Virus record (IMG/VR): IMGVR_UViG_3300037070_002798
Coordinates: 1 to 30,084 of that record
Length of the DNA stretch: 30,084 nucleotides
From: a virus
Reading direction: 5' to 3' (one strand)
In this document: piece after piece, positions 1 through 8,450 of the stretch
Position numbering within the stretch: the stretch's first letter is position 1
Layout: each line of letters begins with the position of its first letter
The notes under the pieces: model-generated
Told to the model about the DNA's origin: nothing
What the model saw: the letters and a program-made list of their open reading frames with translations, nothing else
Databases searched by the model: none
Program-made: the position numbers and the translations under genes

Positions 1-673
1 CGAATGCTCCTCGAGCTGCCGAGAACCCGAAGCTCGCCGCCGCACCACCGGCTGTCGCGCCGAGACCGAGCGCACCGAGGGCCATCAACGATCCGCCACC
101 GGTCGGCACGGCCAGCGCGACGGCTGCGAGACCGGCGATTCCGCCGGCCAGCGCTGCCCATTGGGTGCCATCGTCCTGCACGCGCATCGTCCGATAGAAG
201 TGGCCAGGCTGGTTGGCCACCCACGTCAGTCCCTCGAGCGCTCCACCGACGACGGGCTCGATTCCGGGCACTCCTGCGATTCCTCGGGAGATGACACCGA
301 TCGGCTTGGCGACGATGCTGGCGAACGAGCCGAGCAGTGAGCCTTCCTCGCGGTCGGGCTGTTGATAGCCCATCTGCGCGAGTGCTTGCTGTTGACCAGG
401 CGCGAGGCGGGCGACGATCGCTCGCTGTGCGCCGGGGCTGAGACCCTTGAGCTGATTGGCCAGGTTGTCGGAAGTGGCCATCGCGTACATTTGCCCGGCG
501 TTGGCGACGAGGTCGTCGGTCGACACGTTCGACATCCCCATCGCAGTGAGCGCGGGGAGGTCGTCGGCCATGTACGGGTTGTTGGCCGCGACGAGGCGGA
601 TCCTCTGTGAGAGCTGGCGTTGATCGACGACGTTGCCATCGGTCTGCGCGCTTCTGTCTCTGACGTAGACCAT
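1..673 (-). CDS. Gly/Ala-rich putative virion protein, C-terminus beyond window
   Basis: This frame is open from the ATG at 673 to the left edge and gives 224 residues without a stop. The first half is polar and helical. From about residue 172 there is a long stretch rich in Gly, Ala, Leu and Val (roughly 172-217) that could be one or two membrane-active segments. The start codon shares one base with the stop of the upstream gene (TGATG), so translation is probably coupled within the late operon. I do not recognise the family. Its place downstream of the portal suggests a minor head or ejection-type protein, but this is inference from position only. Confidence 0.7.
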   Translation of the reverse strand, partial: MVYVRDRSAQTDGNVVDQRQLSQRIRLVAANNPYMADDLPALTAMGMSNVSTDDLVANAGQMYAMATSDNLANQLKGLSPGAQRAIVARLAPGQQQALAQMGYQQPDREEGSLLGSFASIVAKPIGVISRGIAGVPGIEPVVGGALEGLTWVANQPGHFYRTMRVQDDGTQWAALAGGIAGLAAVALAVPTGGGSLMALGALGLGATAGGAAASFGFSAARGAF

Positions 674-1095
674 CAGGCTTGTGCTTTCCGTGCGAGCTCA
701 GCGAAGTACGGATCGCCCGTCGATGCGCTGAGTCGACGGAGCATGTCTCCTGCGGGTGTGCCTTGAACGACACCGAGCGCCTCTGGCCCCGGACCCGGCC
801 CGCGTGACAAGCCGGCAGTGATCGGTTCCTGCGGACGCGTGGTGTCGCGATTGAGCAGTCCGGTCTGATCGGCGAGCCCGGTCGCCGCCGCCATGACCTG
901 ATCCTGCGAGTACTGCTCGGGCATCGGTGCTTCCGGCATCGCCACTGCGCCGGTCGGTGCTCCGGTCTGCATGTTCGGGGTTGGCAAGGCCATGTTCAGC
1001 TGTTGCTGCTCGACGCCCTGGCCGTAGGTCTGCGGCGCCACCTTGGGCATCGGTTGCGCCGGAGCGCCCGATTGAGTCTGGCGCTTGCGAGGCAT
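673..1095 (-). CDS. Pro/Gln/Ala-rich small protein downstream of portal
   Basis: A 140-residue protein with a basic N-terminus followed by a low-complexity stretch rich in Pro, Gln, Met and Ala (about residues 10-65), then a more ordered C-terminal third. It begins at the last base of the portal stop and overlaps the next start by one base, so it belongs to the same leftward operon. No catalytic motif is visible. Low-complexity proteins next to portals can be scaffold- or assembly-related, but nothing here proves that role. Confidence 0.75.
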   Translation of the reverse strand: MPRKRQTQSGAPAQPMPKVAPQTYGQGVEQQQLNMALPTPNMQTGAPTGAVAMPEAPMPEQYSQDQVMAAATGLADQTGLLNRDTTRPQEPITAGLSRGPGPGPEALGVVQGTPAGDMLRRLSASTGDPYFAELARKAQA

Positions 1096-2933
1096 CAGCC
1101 TGCCCCTTGCTGACTCATTGCTGCCATGACCTGTCGCATCGCCCCGGCGTTGGCCGGCGGTGCGATCTCAGGTGCAGCACCAGGTTGCTGGTCGGCTGCT
1201 GGACCACCGGTGAGACCGGGCATGGTCTCTGGCGCGGCGGTCATCCCTTCCTCTGGCGGCGGAGCAGGAGTGGCCTGCAGCTTGCGGAGCTCCGTGTCGA
1301 TCAGCTCGACTGCCGAGAACACATCCAGGCCATCTTTGAGCTTCTTGGCCACCATTGCCAGGATCGTCGGCGGCAATGCGCCGGTCATCACCTGTTGGGT
1401 GAGCCCGGCCATCACTGCGGCCTCGAGCTCCTCCTCGCGCGTCTGTGCTGCTTCGGCATCGGCGTTGCCGATCATCGGGTGCTGCTCTTGGAACGTCTGC
1501 CGGGAGATCGCCTTTGCCCCGTACAGCGAGCCGAGTACCTGCGTCAACTGCATCACGTCGGCGCCCGAGATGTAGTAGCTGACGCTGTTCTCCAGCGTTT
1601 CGATGTGCTCGCTCGGGACGAACTCGACGAGCTTGCGGTTGTTGGCATAGCCGCAGTACATCGAGTACTTCTTCGATGGCCAGTAGCCCGTGTAGGTGGC
1701 CAGGATCCCACGGTTGAGCATCGGCAGGTATGCCTCGGTTACCTCGTGGAGCTCTTGAACTCGGGGGTCGAGGGCCATGCTCGAAAGAGCATCGATCCCG
1801 CGACCAGTGCGAAGCGCTCCGTAGGTCTCCCCACCCAGCTGAGGGACAAGCGACGTTGACGTGCGGAAGTTCCGCTCGAGTCGGTCGATGAGCTGGCCAG
1901 TGGTTGGATCTGGTGTACTTCGCAGAACTCCGACTGCGTCGGCGTCCTCGATGATGTTGACTTCTCCACTGCGGCCATCCTTCCATTCGCCGTGGACGAG
2001 CTTGGGTTCGGAGCCCTTGGAGCCGATCACCCATGTGTCGGGGAAGATCGCCTTCTCCTGGGCGACGATGTTCAGCGCCATCATCTTGGCCTGCAGGTCG
2101 ATGTTGCCGAGCAGGGAGCCGATCCGCGACGCGATTCTGCCGAGACTGACGTTGTGCGGCACGCACACCGGCGGCATCTCGGCGTAGTTGTGCAACCGGG
2201 CCAGCTCGAGATCCGGCGCGACGGTGGTGTTGTACATGTGGTTGGTGCTGAACGTCTGCGTCTGGGTCTCGCAGGGTCCGAGCAGGCCCCACACGACATC
2301 CTCGTGGTCGTACCACTCGACGATGTCCCACAGTCCGGTGACATCGCGCGTGCCGATCGGCCCGCCGTTCTCGGACTTGGTCTTGGGGAACCGGTCGCGC
2401 AGGAACGCGCCGGAGTGGCGAGTGACGAAGCAGGCGTAGTTCGGATCACGCAGGCTCTCGTTGGCCATCGGCTCGACATAGCTCGAGAGTGGGTCACGCA
2501 CCTCGATGCGCGGCATCTTGGCCACCATGTCGGGGATGACGACGATCGCTGCGGTGTGGTAGGCCGTGAGGTGCCGGTAATACCGGCGCCGGCCGAGCGA
2601 CCACCGCGACTGTTCGTAGGTGGCATTGATGATCTGAGCGCGGGTCGCGCCGTAGGCCCGGGAGCCCTTGCCACGGTCCTTGTTGAACTGCATCGGTGGC
2701 GAGAAGATCGTCGGCGCGACGCTCGAGGCGCGCAGTGCGATCTGGTCGATGGCCTCGCCGACGAGCGCCGGGGTCAGCTGAGGCATCTTCGGCTCATTCT
2801 TCAAGTCGACCATCGGCATCACCCACTCGCCCTCGTAGCGGATGAGGATGTCGCGCATCCGCTGGAACAAGGGGCCCTGGTCGGACTGCATCAGTCGAAC
2901 TGCTTCGACGATCTGAGACCATTGGTATGTCAT
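1095..2933 (-). CDS. Phage portal protein
   Basis: A protein of 612 residues directly downstream of the terminase large subunit, in the usual terminase-portal order. The chosen ATG at 2933 overlaps the terminase stop in an ATGA arrangement. A longer upstream in-frame extension would run inside the terminase gene and has no support. The central part is typical of large portal proteins, with basic helical segments, a hydrophobic patch, and an aromatic-rich region around the wing/clip. The last 60 or so residues are a disordered Pro/Ala/Gly/Gln tail. The portal forms the dodecameric ring at the capsid vertex through which DNA is packaged and ejected. The call rests on length, gene order and overall composition. 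Confidence 0.85.
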   Translation of the reverse strand: MTYQWSQIVEAVRLMQSDQGPLFQRMRDILIRYEGEWVMPMVDLKNEPKMPQLTPALVGEAIDQIALRASSVAPTIFSPPMQFNKDRGKGSRAYGATRAQIINATYEQSRWSLGRRRYYRHLTAYHTAAIVVIPDMVAKMPRIEVRDPLSSYVEPMANESLRDPNYACFVTRHSGAFLRDRFPKTKSENGGPIGTRDVTGLWDIVEWYDHEDVVWGLLGPCETQTQTFSTNHMYNTTVAPDLELARLHNYAEMPPVCVPHNVSLGRIASRIGSLLGNIDLQAKMMALNIVAQEKAIFPDTWVIGSKGSEPKLVHGEWKDGRSGEVNIIEDADAVGVLRSTPDPTTGQLIDRLERNFRTSTSLVPQLGGETYGALRTGRGIDALSSMALDPRVQELHEVTEAYLPMLNRGILATYTGYWPSKKYSMYCGYANNRKLVEFVPSEHIETLENSVSYYISGADVMQLTQVLGSLYGAKAISRQTFQEQHPMIGNADAEAAQTREEELEAAVMAGLTQQVMTGALPPTILAMVAKKLKDGLDVFSAVELIDTELRKLQATPAPPPEEGMTAAPETMPGLTGGPAADQQPGAAPEIAPPANAGAMRQVMAAMSQQGAG

Positions 2934-4669
2934 AGCTGGACTCCGATCGGGATGATGGGCTGTGGACGACCTGCTCCGTATGGTAGGCCCTGGCGCTTCC
3001 AACTGGTGGGAGCGCGCCCTAGCACATGACGCTGCTCTTGCCAGACGATCCACGCGAACCACATCGTCATCACCCGGTCCTGGCGCAACCGCGAGCCGCG
3101 AGCCAGTGGTCGCCATGCCTTGAGCTGGCGACAGAGCTCGTCGATCGGGATGCGTGTTCGCTTCTCGTCGAAGTAGGGCAGGATGATCTTTCCCGCCTCC
3201 CAGTCGCCGGCCATCGAAGCGATGCCGATGTTCTCGTCGTACTTGTTGATGTTGGTCAGGTGCTCGCGCATCCGGAAGCCGTAGCGGTCCTTGAGGGCCA
3301 GCAGTCTGTCGTCGCGAGCCAGACCGCGCTGGAAGTTCATCGCCTCGATTACGAGGGTGGTCACCCGGTAGTGCGGGCTGAGGAGATCCAGTGCTCGGCG
3401 GATCTGCTCGACGATCTCCTCATTGCGGAGCAGCTTGTCGGATTCCCAGTTGGCGACGAGGCGCATCGTGTCGGTAGTCGGCGCCCATGCGTCGAGTGTG
3501 CACTTGCCGGGATCCAGGCCGGGGTCGAGCGAGAGGATGATCGGTGGCTTGAGCAGGCTCTCGAACTCGAAGTGGTTGAGCTTGTGCGACTGGCTGAGGG
3601 CCCGGGCCTTGCCCTCATCGGAGAAGGTGCGCTTGGTCTTGGACTGACCGGGGCTCATCATGTAGTTGCGGTCGAACGCCTCGTTGCCGGCCTTGCGCCG
3701 GATCCGGTCCAACCCATCGAGGGTGAACTGCGCGGGCCACAGCGGTCGCTCGTTGCCATCGGCGTCGTAGATGATCGCCGGGAACTTGATTACTTCGAGG
3801 ATTCCATCGAGCTCGTCGTCGTCCAAAAGCTCCTCGTAGAAGTCGCCGTGGTCTACTCGGGTGCCGGCGATGGAGGTGATGCCGGTTTCTCCTGGCCGCG
3901 AGAGGGCGTCCTGACGGAGCCATGCAATCTGGGGCTCAGTGCGTCCCAGAGTCTTGAGCGATTGGATATCGTCGATGTGGAGATGATCGGTGCGGATGGA
4001 GACAGTCGAAGAATTCCATCCGATCGCGAGCATGGAGTGGTCTCGTTCATCTGATCCTTGCTTCTTCATCACGCGGAAGTGGTTGTTGTTCCACGGCTGG
4101 TGGAACTGGGATGACCGGCCGGAGCCGGTGTCTTGGCGGAACGGGCCCCATTCTTTCACAAGCAGAGGAAAGGGCCCGTTGAGCTCGAGTCGGTTGCGGA
4201 CACGGCCGACGATGCGCTTGGAGATCGAGTCGGACTCCGAGGCTGTAGTGTTCCTCCACTCGGGCACCCGGCAGATCTTCTCCGTGGCGTAGTCCTCGAA
4301 CGTGGTGGTCTTGCCATGGGCCGGTGGCCACAGCGCCATCAAGATGTTGCCGGGCTGCATACATTCGACGGCATTGATCCACTGCTGCTGGAAGTCGGCT
4401 CGCACACGCCCGAAGTAGCGCAGCGCGAACTGGGCACTGGTCAGATCGGAGCTGGCGACTCGCTGTTGGTGCGTCGCGCGGATGATGTCGACCTTCGCCG
4501 CCCAACGCTTGTCACGCTGTTTCCACTTCCGATAGGCGGAATACGACACACCTATCGACGGATCGCTGAGCGCCTCGAGTACCGTCATGCCACCTTCGAT
4601 CAGGTGGAGACAGCGCTCTTTGCGTTGTTCCGTCACCTCATTGCGACGGTCGCCCATCATCTTGGCCAT
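2930..4669 (-). CDS. terL: Terminase large subunit (ATPase and nuclease)
   Basis: This 579-residue protein drives ATP-dependent packaging of concatemeric DNA into the prohead and cuts it. An N-terminal helix-turn-helix-like segment (about 25-55) precedes the ATPase domain. A Walker A-like PPAHGKTT is at residues 115-122 and a Walker B-like LHIDD at 230-234. The C-terminal RNase H-fold nuclease shows Asp382 in LSLDPG, Glu442 in LVIEA, and a late Asp531 before MTMWFAW, matching the three-acid pattern of TerL nucleases. No small terminase subunit is recognisable nearby; the N-terminal HTH may take over DNA recognition. No strong ribosome-binding site precedes the start. The stop overlaps the portal start by 4 nt. 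Confidence 0.93.
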   Translation of the reverse strand: MAKMMGDRRNEVTEQRKERCLHLIEGGMTVLEALSDPSIGVSYSAYRKWKQRDKRWAAKVDIIRATHQQRVASSDLTSAQFALRYFGRVRADFQQQWINAVECMQPGNILMALWPPAHGKTTTFEDYATEKICRVPEWRNTTASESDSISKRIVGRVRNRLELNGPFPLLVKEWGPFRQDTGSGRSSQFHQPWNNNHFRVMKKQGSDERDHSMLAIGWNSSTVSIRTDHLHIDDIQSLKTLGRTEPQIAWLRQDALSRPGETGITSIAGTRVDHGDFYEELLDDDELDGILEVIKFPAIIYDADGNERPLWPAQFTLDGLDRIRRKAGNEAFDRNYMMSPGQSKTKRTFSDEGKARALSQSHKLNHFEFESLLKPPIILSLDPGLDPGKCTLDAWAPTTDTMRLVANWESDKLLRNEEIVEQIRRALDLLSPHYRVTTLVIEAMNFQRGLARDDRLLALKDRYGFRMREHLTNINKYDENIGIASMAGDWEAGKIILPYFDEKRTRIPIDELCRQLKAWRPLARGSRLRQDRVMTMWFAWIVWQEQRHVLGRAPTSWKRQGLPYGAGRPQPIIPIGVQL

Positions 4670-4723
4670 AGCAGAATCCAGCCGGGCCGAGGGACCGAAC
4701 GACCCCCGACCCGGCGAGGCTTG

Positions 4724-5074
4724 TTACTGGCCGTCTTTGAAGGTCGTACCTTCGACGGTCACGCCGGTCGAGGCGCCGGATGCGATCATCGACAGCGACA
4801 CGTACACGGAGCGGCCCGACTTGAGCACCACCGTCCGGGCGCCTGCGGCGGCGGCTGGGATCGTGATGTTCTCGGACGCACCGATGACGGCCGGAGTGGC
4901 CGTCGCGGCAGCGATGGCTGCAGCCGAGGTGTTGCCGGTGAACACTCGGCAGGTGATGACCTGCGTTGCGTGCAGGTTCCTCACTGCGACTTGCTTCTGC
5001 TTGCCTGTCAGGGTGTAGACGGCCGCAGCTGCGCCGACTACGTCTGTGAGGCTGTTGACGCCTGTTGTGGCCAT
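4724..5074 (-). CDS. Small beta-rich structural-type protein
   Basis: A 116-residue protein rich in Ala, Thr, Val and Ser with alternating hydrophobic residues, suggesting a beta-sandwich. A strong Shine-Dalgarno sequence (AGGAGGAA) sits just upstream of the ATG at 5074, which points to abundant translation. Placed between the fibre-like gene and the terminase, it could be a head decoration or tail-associated protein. I recognise no named family. Confidence 0.8.
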   Translation of the reverse strand: MATTGVNSLTDVVGAAAAVYTLTGKQKQVAVRNLHATQVITCRVFTGNTSAAAIAAATATPAVIGASENITIPAAAAGARTVVLKSGRSVYVSLSMIASGASTGVTVEGTTFKDGQ

Positions 5075-5140
5075 TGTTCCTCCTGGGAAGTGGTGACCGA
5101 AACGGTATCAGTTCCGAATCGATCAGACGTGGAGCGTCAG

Positions 5141-5455
5141 TCAGCCCTGTTCGGCGAGCGCGGCGCGTTCCGCACGAGAGGTGTGGACCTTGGAGACCTC
5201 GTGCTTGACGCCGGCGCGGTCGGTGATCGTCACGAGCTGGTCGTCGTAGCCGAATCCCATCTCGGGCAGGACCGGCTCGGTCGAGAAGTCAGGCAGTGTC
5301 ACGCCACCGACGACGGCCGGGCTCGGCGGAGTCGGGCGGTTGACGTGGGCCGGGATCAGCTCCTCGACAGGCTCAGGCTTGGGTGCCGGCTTCTTGCGAG
5401 GAGCGGGCTTGGGGGGAGCAGCGGCCTTCTTGGCAGCTGACTTGCGAATTGCCAT
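5141..5455 (-). CDS. Lys/Ala/Pro-tailed small protein
   Basis: A 104-residue protein with a very basic N-terminus rich in Lys, Ala and Pro (about residues 1-35), followed by a short ordered region. I prefer the ATG at 5455 over an in-frame ATG at 5494, because the longer form overlaps the upstream gene. A -10-like TAACGT on the minus strand (5463-5468) lies 7 nt before this ATG and there is no Shine-Dalgarno sequence, so a leaderless internal transcript is possible. The basic tail could bind nucleic acid. Function unknown. Confidence 0.65.
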   Translation of the reverse strand: MAIRKSAAKKAAAPPKPAPRKKPAPKPEPVEELIPAHVNRPTPPSPAVVGGVTLPDFSTEPVLPEMGFGYDDQLVTITDRAGVKHEVSKVHTSRAERAALAEQG

Positions 5456-5475
5456 GCGCGAAACGTTAGCGCGGC

Positions 5476-6747
5476 TCAGCAGAGCAACAGGCACATCTCG
5501 TCATCGCTGGTCGGCAACGGTTGCGGCTCGGCCTCGACGGGCTCGATGAGGATGGGCGGCATGATCTCGGCGGCCGGCTCGAGTGTCGGCTCGATGATCG
5601 GCGGATAGTTGAGCCGGACCTCGCGCACCGACTCGTGCTTGGAGCGCGGTGGTTTCAGCGGCGAGCGCGTCGATCCGCCACGACGGGTGCGCGGCGGTGG
5701 GAGCAGGCCGACTCCGAACATCGCCCCGCCGGCCGAGTCGGTCTCGTCGGCAGTCTCGATCGCCAGCGTGTGCCGGGCGGTGATCGTGCCGGCCGAGTCC
5801 ATCTCGAGGGCGAACAGGATCTCGACGGTCTGGCCGGTGAGGCGAACGATCGGCAGAGCGCTGTCGGTTTCGGAGCCGACGCCGATTGCCTTGGTCTTGC
5901 GTCGTCCGAGGGCGCCTGCGGTATCGGTCTCGGTCGCGATCCCGATTGCTCGTGTCTTGCGCCGGCCGATCGCCAGAGCCGTGTCGGTTTCCGAGGCGAG
6001 GGTGACCGCCCGGGTTTTGCGCCGGCCGAGGGGTTGGGCTGTATCGGTCTCGGTTGCTGCGGTGACTGTCTTGGTCTTGCGAGCTCCAAGTTGAATTGCA
6101 GCGTCGGTCTCAGCTGCAACTGAAAGGGCCTTTCGCTTGGACCTTCCCAGCGCGCCGGCCGTGTCGGTCTCGAGCGCCGTATTGGCTGCAGCGCTCAGAG
6201 CTCCACCACCGAGGCTGCCAGTGATGACCAGTGCGCTGTCGGTCTCTGTTGAGATCCCGATGGGCTTGGTCTTGATACGTCCGAACGTGCCGGCCGTGTC
6301 GGTCTCTGTGGGGAATGTGATCGCCTTGGTCTTGCGCTTGCCGATCGGCTGCGCGGTATCAGTTTCGCCCGAGATCCCGACGAGGCGGGTCTTGTGTCGC
6401 GCTATCGGCTGGGCCGTGTCTGTCTCGGCGGCGAGAGTGATTGCCTTGGTCTTGCGTCGACCAATCGGCATCGACGTGTCGGTCTCGAGAGCGATGTCGA
6501 TGGAGAGGCGTTTGGCGAACTGGATCGCCGTGTCGGTCTCGGTCGCGATACCGATTGCTCTGGTTTTGCGGCGACCGAGAGCCAGCGCCGTGTCGGTCTC
6601 GGTGGAGATTCCGAGTGCGCGGGTCTTGCGCCGACCGATCGCGAGAGCGGTGTCTGTTTCGGTGGCGGTGTTCGCCGGTTCAGTGAACGGGCCTCCGCCA
6701 CTCGCTGAGATGCCCGCAGCGGGGAGTGGCTGCCAGAGCCACGACAT
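5476..6747 (-). CDS. ETDTA-repeat fibre-like protein
   Basis: A 423-residue protein built mainly of 16 tandem copies of a roughly 20-residue unit, consensus ETDTAxxxGRRKTRAIGIAT, between residues 30 and 343. Each unit alternates an acidic ETDTA turn with a basic RRKT stretch, and most units keep exact 20-residue spacing; units 8 and 14 are longer. The N-terminus is a short Trp/Pro/Gly-rich segment. The C-terminus is a Pro/Glu-rich tail ending in CLLLC. Regular short repeats of this kind suit an elongated beta-helical or fibrous virion protein, for example a fibre or receptor-contacting spike. I have seen similar ETDTA repeats in actinobacterial phage and prophage proteins, without a proven function. 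Confidence 0.85.
   Translation of the reverse strand: MSWLWQPLPAAGISASGGGPFTEPANTATETDTALAIGRRKTRALGISTETDTALALGRRKTRAIGIATETDTAIQFAKRLSIDIALETDTSMPIGRRKTKAITLAAETDTAQPIARHKTRLVGISGETDTAQPIGKRKTKAITFPTETDTAGTFGRIKTKPIGISTETDSALVITGSLGGGALSAAANTALETDTAGALGRSKRKALSVAAETDAAIQLGARKTKTVTAATETDTAQPLGRRKTRAVTLASETDTALAIGRRKTRAIGIATETDTAGALGRRKTKAIGVGSETDSALPIVRLTGQTVEILFALEMDSAGTITARHTLAIETADETDSAGGAMFGVGLLPPPRTRRGGSTRSPLKPPRSKHESVREVRLNYPPIIEPTLEPAAEIMPPILIEPVEAEPQPLPTSDDEMCLLLC
5719..6660 (-). repeat. 16 tandem ~60-bp coding repeats (ETDTA units)
   Basis: The DNA coding for residues 30-343 of the fibre-like protein is a tandem array with a 60-bp period. On the plus strand the phrase GTGTCGGTCTC or a close variant recurs at nearly every unit. 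Units differ at the DNA level, so the array is old or under diversification, not a fresh duplication. Copy number could vary by slippage or recombination. Confidence 0.9.
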
Positions 6748-6750
6748 GAG

Positions 6751-7098
6751 CTACGCCACCTGGCGGATCGACCAGGCGATGGTCCGATCGGAACCAGCAA
6801 GACGGTCGAGGGTCACGTCCCAGCCGTGCATCAGCACCAGCGACGGCAGAACGCAATGAGGCTCCGACTGCACTCCGAGGAAGTAGGTCCGGTAGACGAC
6901 GCGCTGCGTGCCGCCCGATGTGACCTTCTCGTAGACCTTGAGCTCGTACTCATCACCAGCAACCATCGCCGAGAGGTCGAGGAACGTCTGAAACACACCA
7001 TCATCAGTCTTTGCTGCGATCGACGTGGAGTTGTTCGTCAACGAGTACTCGGTTGTCGAGATGCTTGCCGAGTTCTCGTACAGTGCGGTGATAGCCAC
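6751..7098 (-). CDS. 115-aa virion-associated protein, GTG start
   Basis: The start is a GTG at 7098, chosen because AAGGAGA lies 4-5 nt upstream and the protein then begins MAITALYENSAS. The sequence (an N-terminal beta segment, then KVYEKVTSGGTQRVVY, then a short C-terminal domain) resembles small proteins I recall from structural modules of actinobacteriophages, usually left unnamed. Its stop lies 3 nt before the fibre-like gene, so the two are probably made together. A head- or tail-surface role is inference. Confidence 0.8.
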   Translation of the reverse strand: MAITALYENSASISTTEYSLTNNSTSIAAKTDDGVFQTFLDLSAMVAGDEYELKVYEKVTSGGTQRVVYRTYFLGVQSEPHCVLPSLVLMHGWDVTLDRLAGSDRTIAWSIRQVA

Positions 7099-7108
7099 GT
7101 CGTCTCCT

Positions 7109-7951
7109 TCAACTCAGGGCGTAAGCGGCCATTGATAGGTTTGAGTCTGCTGTTCCCGAGCATTGCAGTCGTCCGTATACGGTCGAGCCTGCCGCAACCC
7201 CTCGTGCAGTGAGACCTTGAGGGCATCGGGTAGCCACTGTTTCTGCACTAGTGGTGCCCACCAACTGCTCCTCGATCAGCATTGTGTCACCACCGGCACT
7301 CCCGGCTGATAGGTCCATGCCATAGGTTTGTGTAACCATCGTCGAGTCGCTGACGCCGAACCCGGCCTGCCACCACCACGCCTGCCGAGTGACAGTGCCG
7401 AGCGACGTCCATGAGCCTTCCGAGGCCGTGCCGGACGTAACCGCCGTGCCGGACGACGAAGCACCAGTGATGCCAATCGACTCGACAACATGTCCTTTGC
7501 GGCTCACGTCAGGGTTTCGGGGTTCGCCTTGCAGAACTGCGAACACCCGCATGGTCCCCGCTGTTGCGTTGTTCACCGCTGCTCGGACTGCGATCGACGC
7601 TCCGGCCGGAATGTGTAGCGGGAAGTAGTAAGAAATGCCCGGGTTTTGGTCTCCCGCACACGAAACCATCAGGTCAGCGATGATCGTCGTGTACGAGGTC
7701 CCAGCGGCCGGGTCAATACCAACGTCCATGAGCATGTTCCTGGCTTGCGCCGGGGACGATCCGGCGTGGCTGACTACCTGAATCCCCCACACGTCATTTA
7801 CGACCAGAGCACCGTCGATCAGTTCAACCCATGACCCCTTTGCGTTACTAGCACCGGGAGCAACAGACGTGCCTTTCGTGGACGACGGTCGACCTGCCGC
7901 CGTATCAAGAGTCCACAGGAACTCCGGTGAACCCGGAACCACGAGGCTCAT
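7109..7951 (-). CDS. 280-aa beta-rich putative structural protein
   Basis: The ATG at 7951 overlaps the upstream stop in an ATGA arrangement; a longer in-frame start is unsupported. The protein is rich in Gly, Ser, Thr, Ala and Val with short alternating strands and several Trp residues (a WWW run near the middle), as in carbohydrate- or surface-exposed beta-sandwich proteins. It lies just before the 115-aa and ETDTA-repeat genes, so a fibre- or spike-associated role is plausible. I recognise no named domain. Confidence 0.75.
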   Translation of the reverse strand: MSLVVPGSPEFLWTLDTAAGRPSSTKGTSVAPGASNAKGSWVELIDGALVVNDVWGIQVVSHAGSSPAQARNMLMDVGIDPAAGTSYTTIIADLMVSCAGDQNPGISYYFPLHIPAGASIAVRAAVNNATAGTMRVFAVLQGEPRNPDVSRKGHVVESIGITGASSSGTAVTSGTASEGSWTSLGTVTRQAWWWQAGFGVSDSTMVTQTYGMDLSAGSAGGDTMLIEEQLVGTTSAETVATRCPQGLTARGVAAGSTVYGRLQCSGTADSNLSMAAYALS

Positions 7952-8331
7952 GCGAGAGTGATGGCCACAGTGCGCTCGTCGCCGGGCGCCAATGACTGCA
8001 CGGTGCACTTGAACCCTTTGAGGGTGGTGACCTTCTTGAACCTGTTGCCGCCAACAACCCAGTTCGGGCCGCAGACGACACCCTCCACGGCCGAGAACGT
8101 CGCGCCGTTGTACAGGGGGTTCTCGGTGACGACGATGGTGGACGCCCGTGTGGCGACCGGAGCCGGGTTGTGGAAACGGACCGTTGTGCCACCTCTTACG
8201 AAGTCGAGTTCGGCGCGAGGCACGACCGTGCCGGGCGACGGTGGGATGGTCGGAAAGTCCGACGCGGCGACAACGCCACCCGATAGGACGATTGTGGCAG
8301 CCAGGAGCGTGCCAGTCAGGAACCTTCTCAT
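7948..8331 (-). CDS. Secreted DUF11-like protein with signal peptide
   Basis: I chose the ATG at 8331 because AAGGAGAT lies 8 nt upstream and the protein then starts with a textbook signal peptide: MRRF, a hydrophobic core (LTGTLLAATIVLSGGVV), and a likely cleavage near AAS-D. The remaining 100 residues look like a single DUF11/CARDB-like beta-sandwich with two cysteines (in VVCGP and FKCTV) and the ending LAPGDERTVAITLA. It would be exported by the host Sec system. A secreted protein inside a structural operon is unusual. The 3' end overlaps the next start by 4 nt. Confidence 0.7.
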   Translation of the reverse strand: MRRFLTGTLLAATIVLSGGVVAASDFPTIPPSPGTVVPRAELDFVRGGTTVRFHNPAPVATRASTIVVTENPLYNGATFSAVEGVVCGPNWVVGGNRFKKVTTLKGFKCTVQSLAPGDERTVAITLA

Positions 8332-8389
8332 TGTTGTTATCTCCTTAGTTGGATGAAGCCGCGACGAGGATGCTGTGAGTGCCATCGGG

Positions 8390-8434
8390 TCAGGGAACCA
8401 CGTCGATCGACGGTTGAGTGTTCAGGTAGCGCAT
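8390..8434 (-). CDS. Possible 14-aa leader peptide
   Basis: In the 119-base gap between two late genes there is a minus-strand mini-frame MRYLNTQPSIDVVP preceded by TTGGAGG at good spacing. It lies just upstream of the secreted-protein gene. It could be a translated leader or merely a chance frame behind a Shine-Dalgarno-like sequence. Nothing else supports it. Confidence 0.25.
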   Translation of the reverse strand: MRYLNTQPSIDVVP

Positions 8435-8450
8435 AGCAGCCTCCAAGAGG

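Noticed and set aside
1992-3029. Long open frame on the plus strand opposite portal and terminase
   Set aside because: It is antisense to clear portal and TerL coding sequence, lacks a ribosome-binding site, and reads as Asp/Val/Gly/His-rich shadow typical of high-GC genes.
4133-5440. 435-codon plus-strand open frame
   Set aside because: It crosses TerL and two small leftward genes in antisense, with composition of a shadow frame and no supporting start signal.
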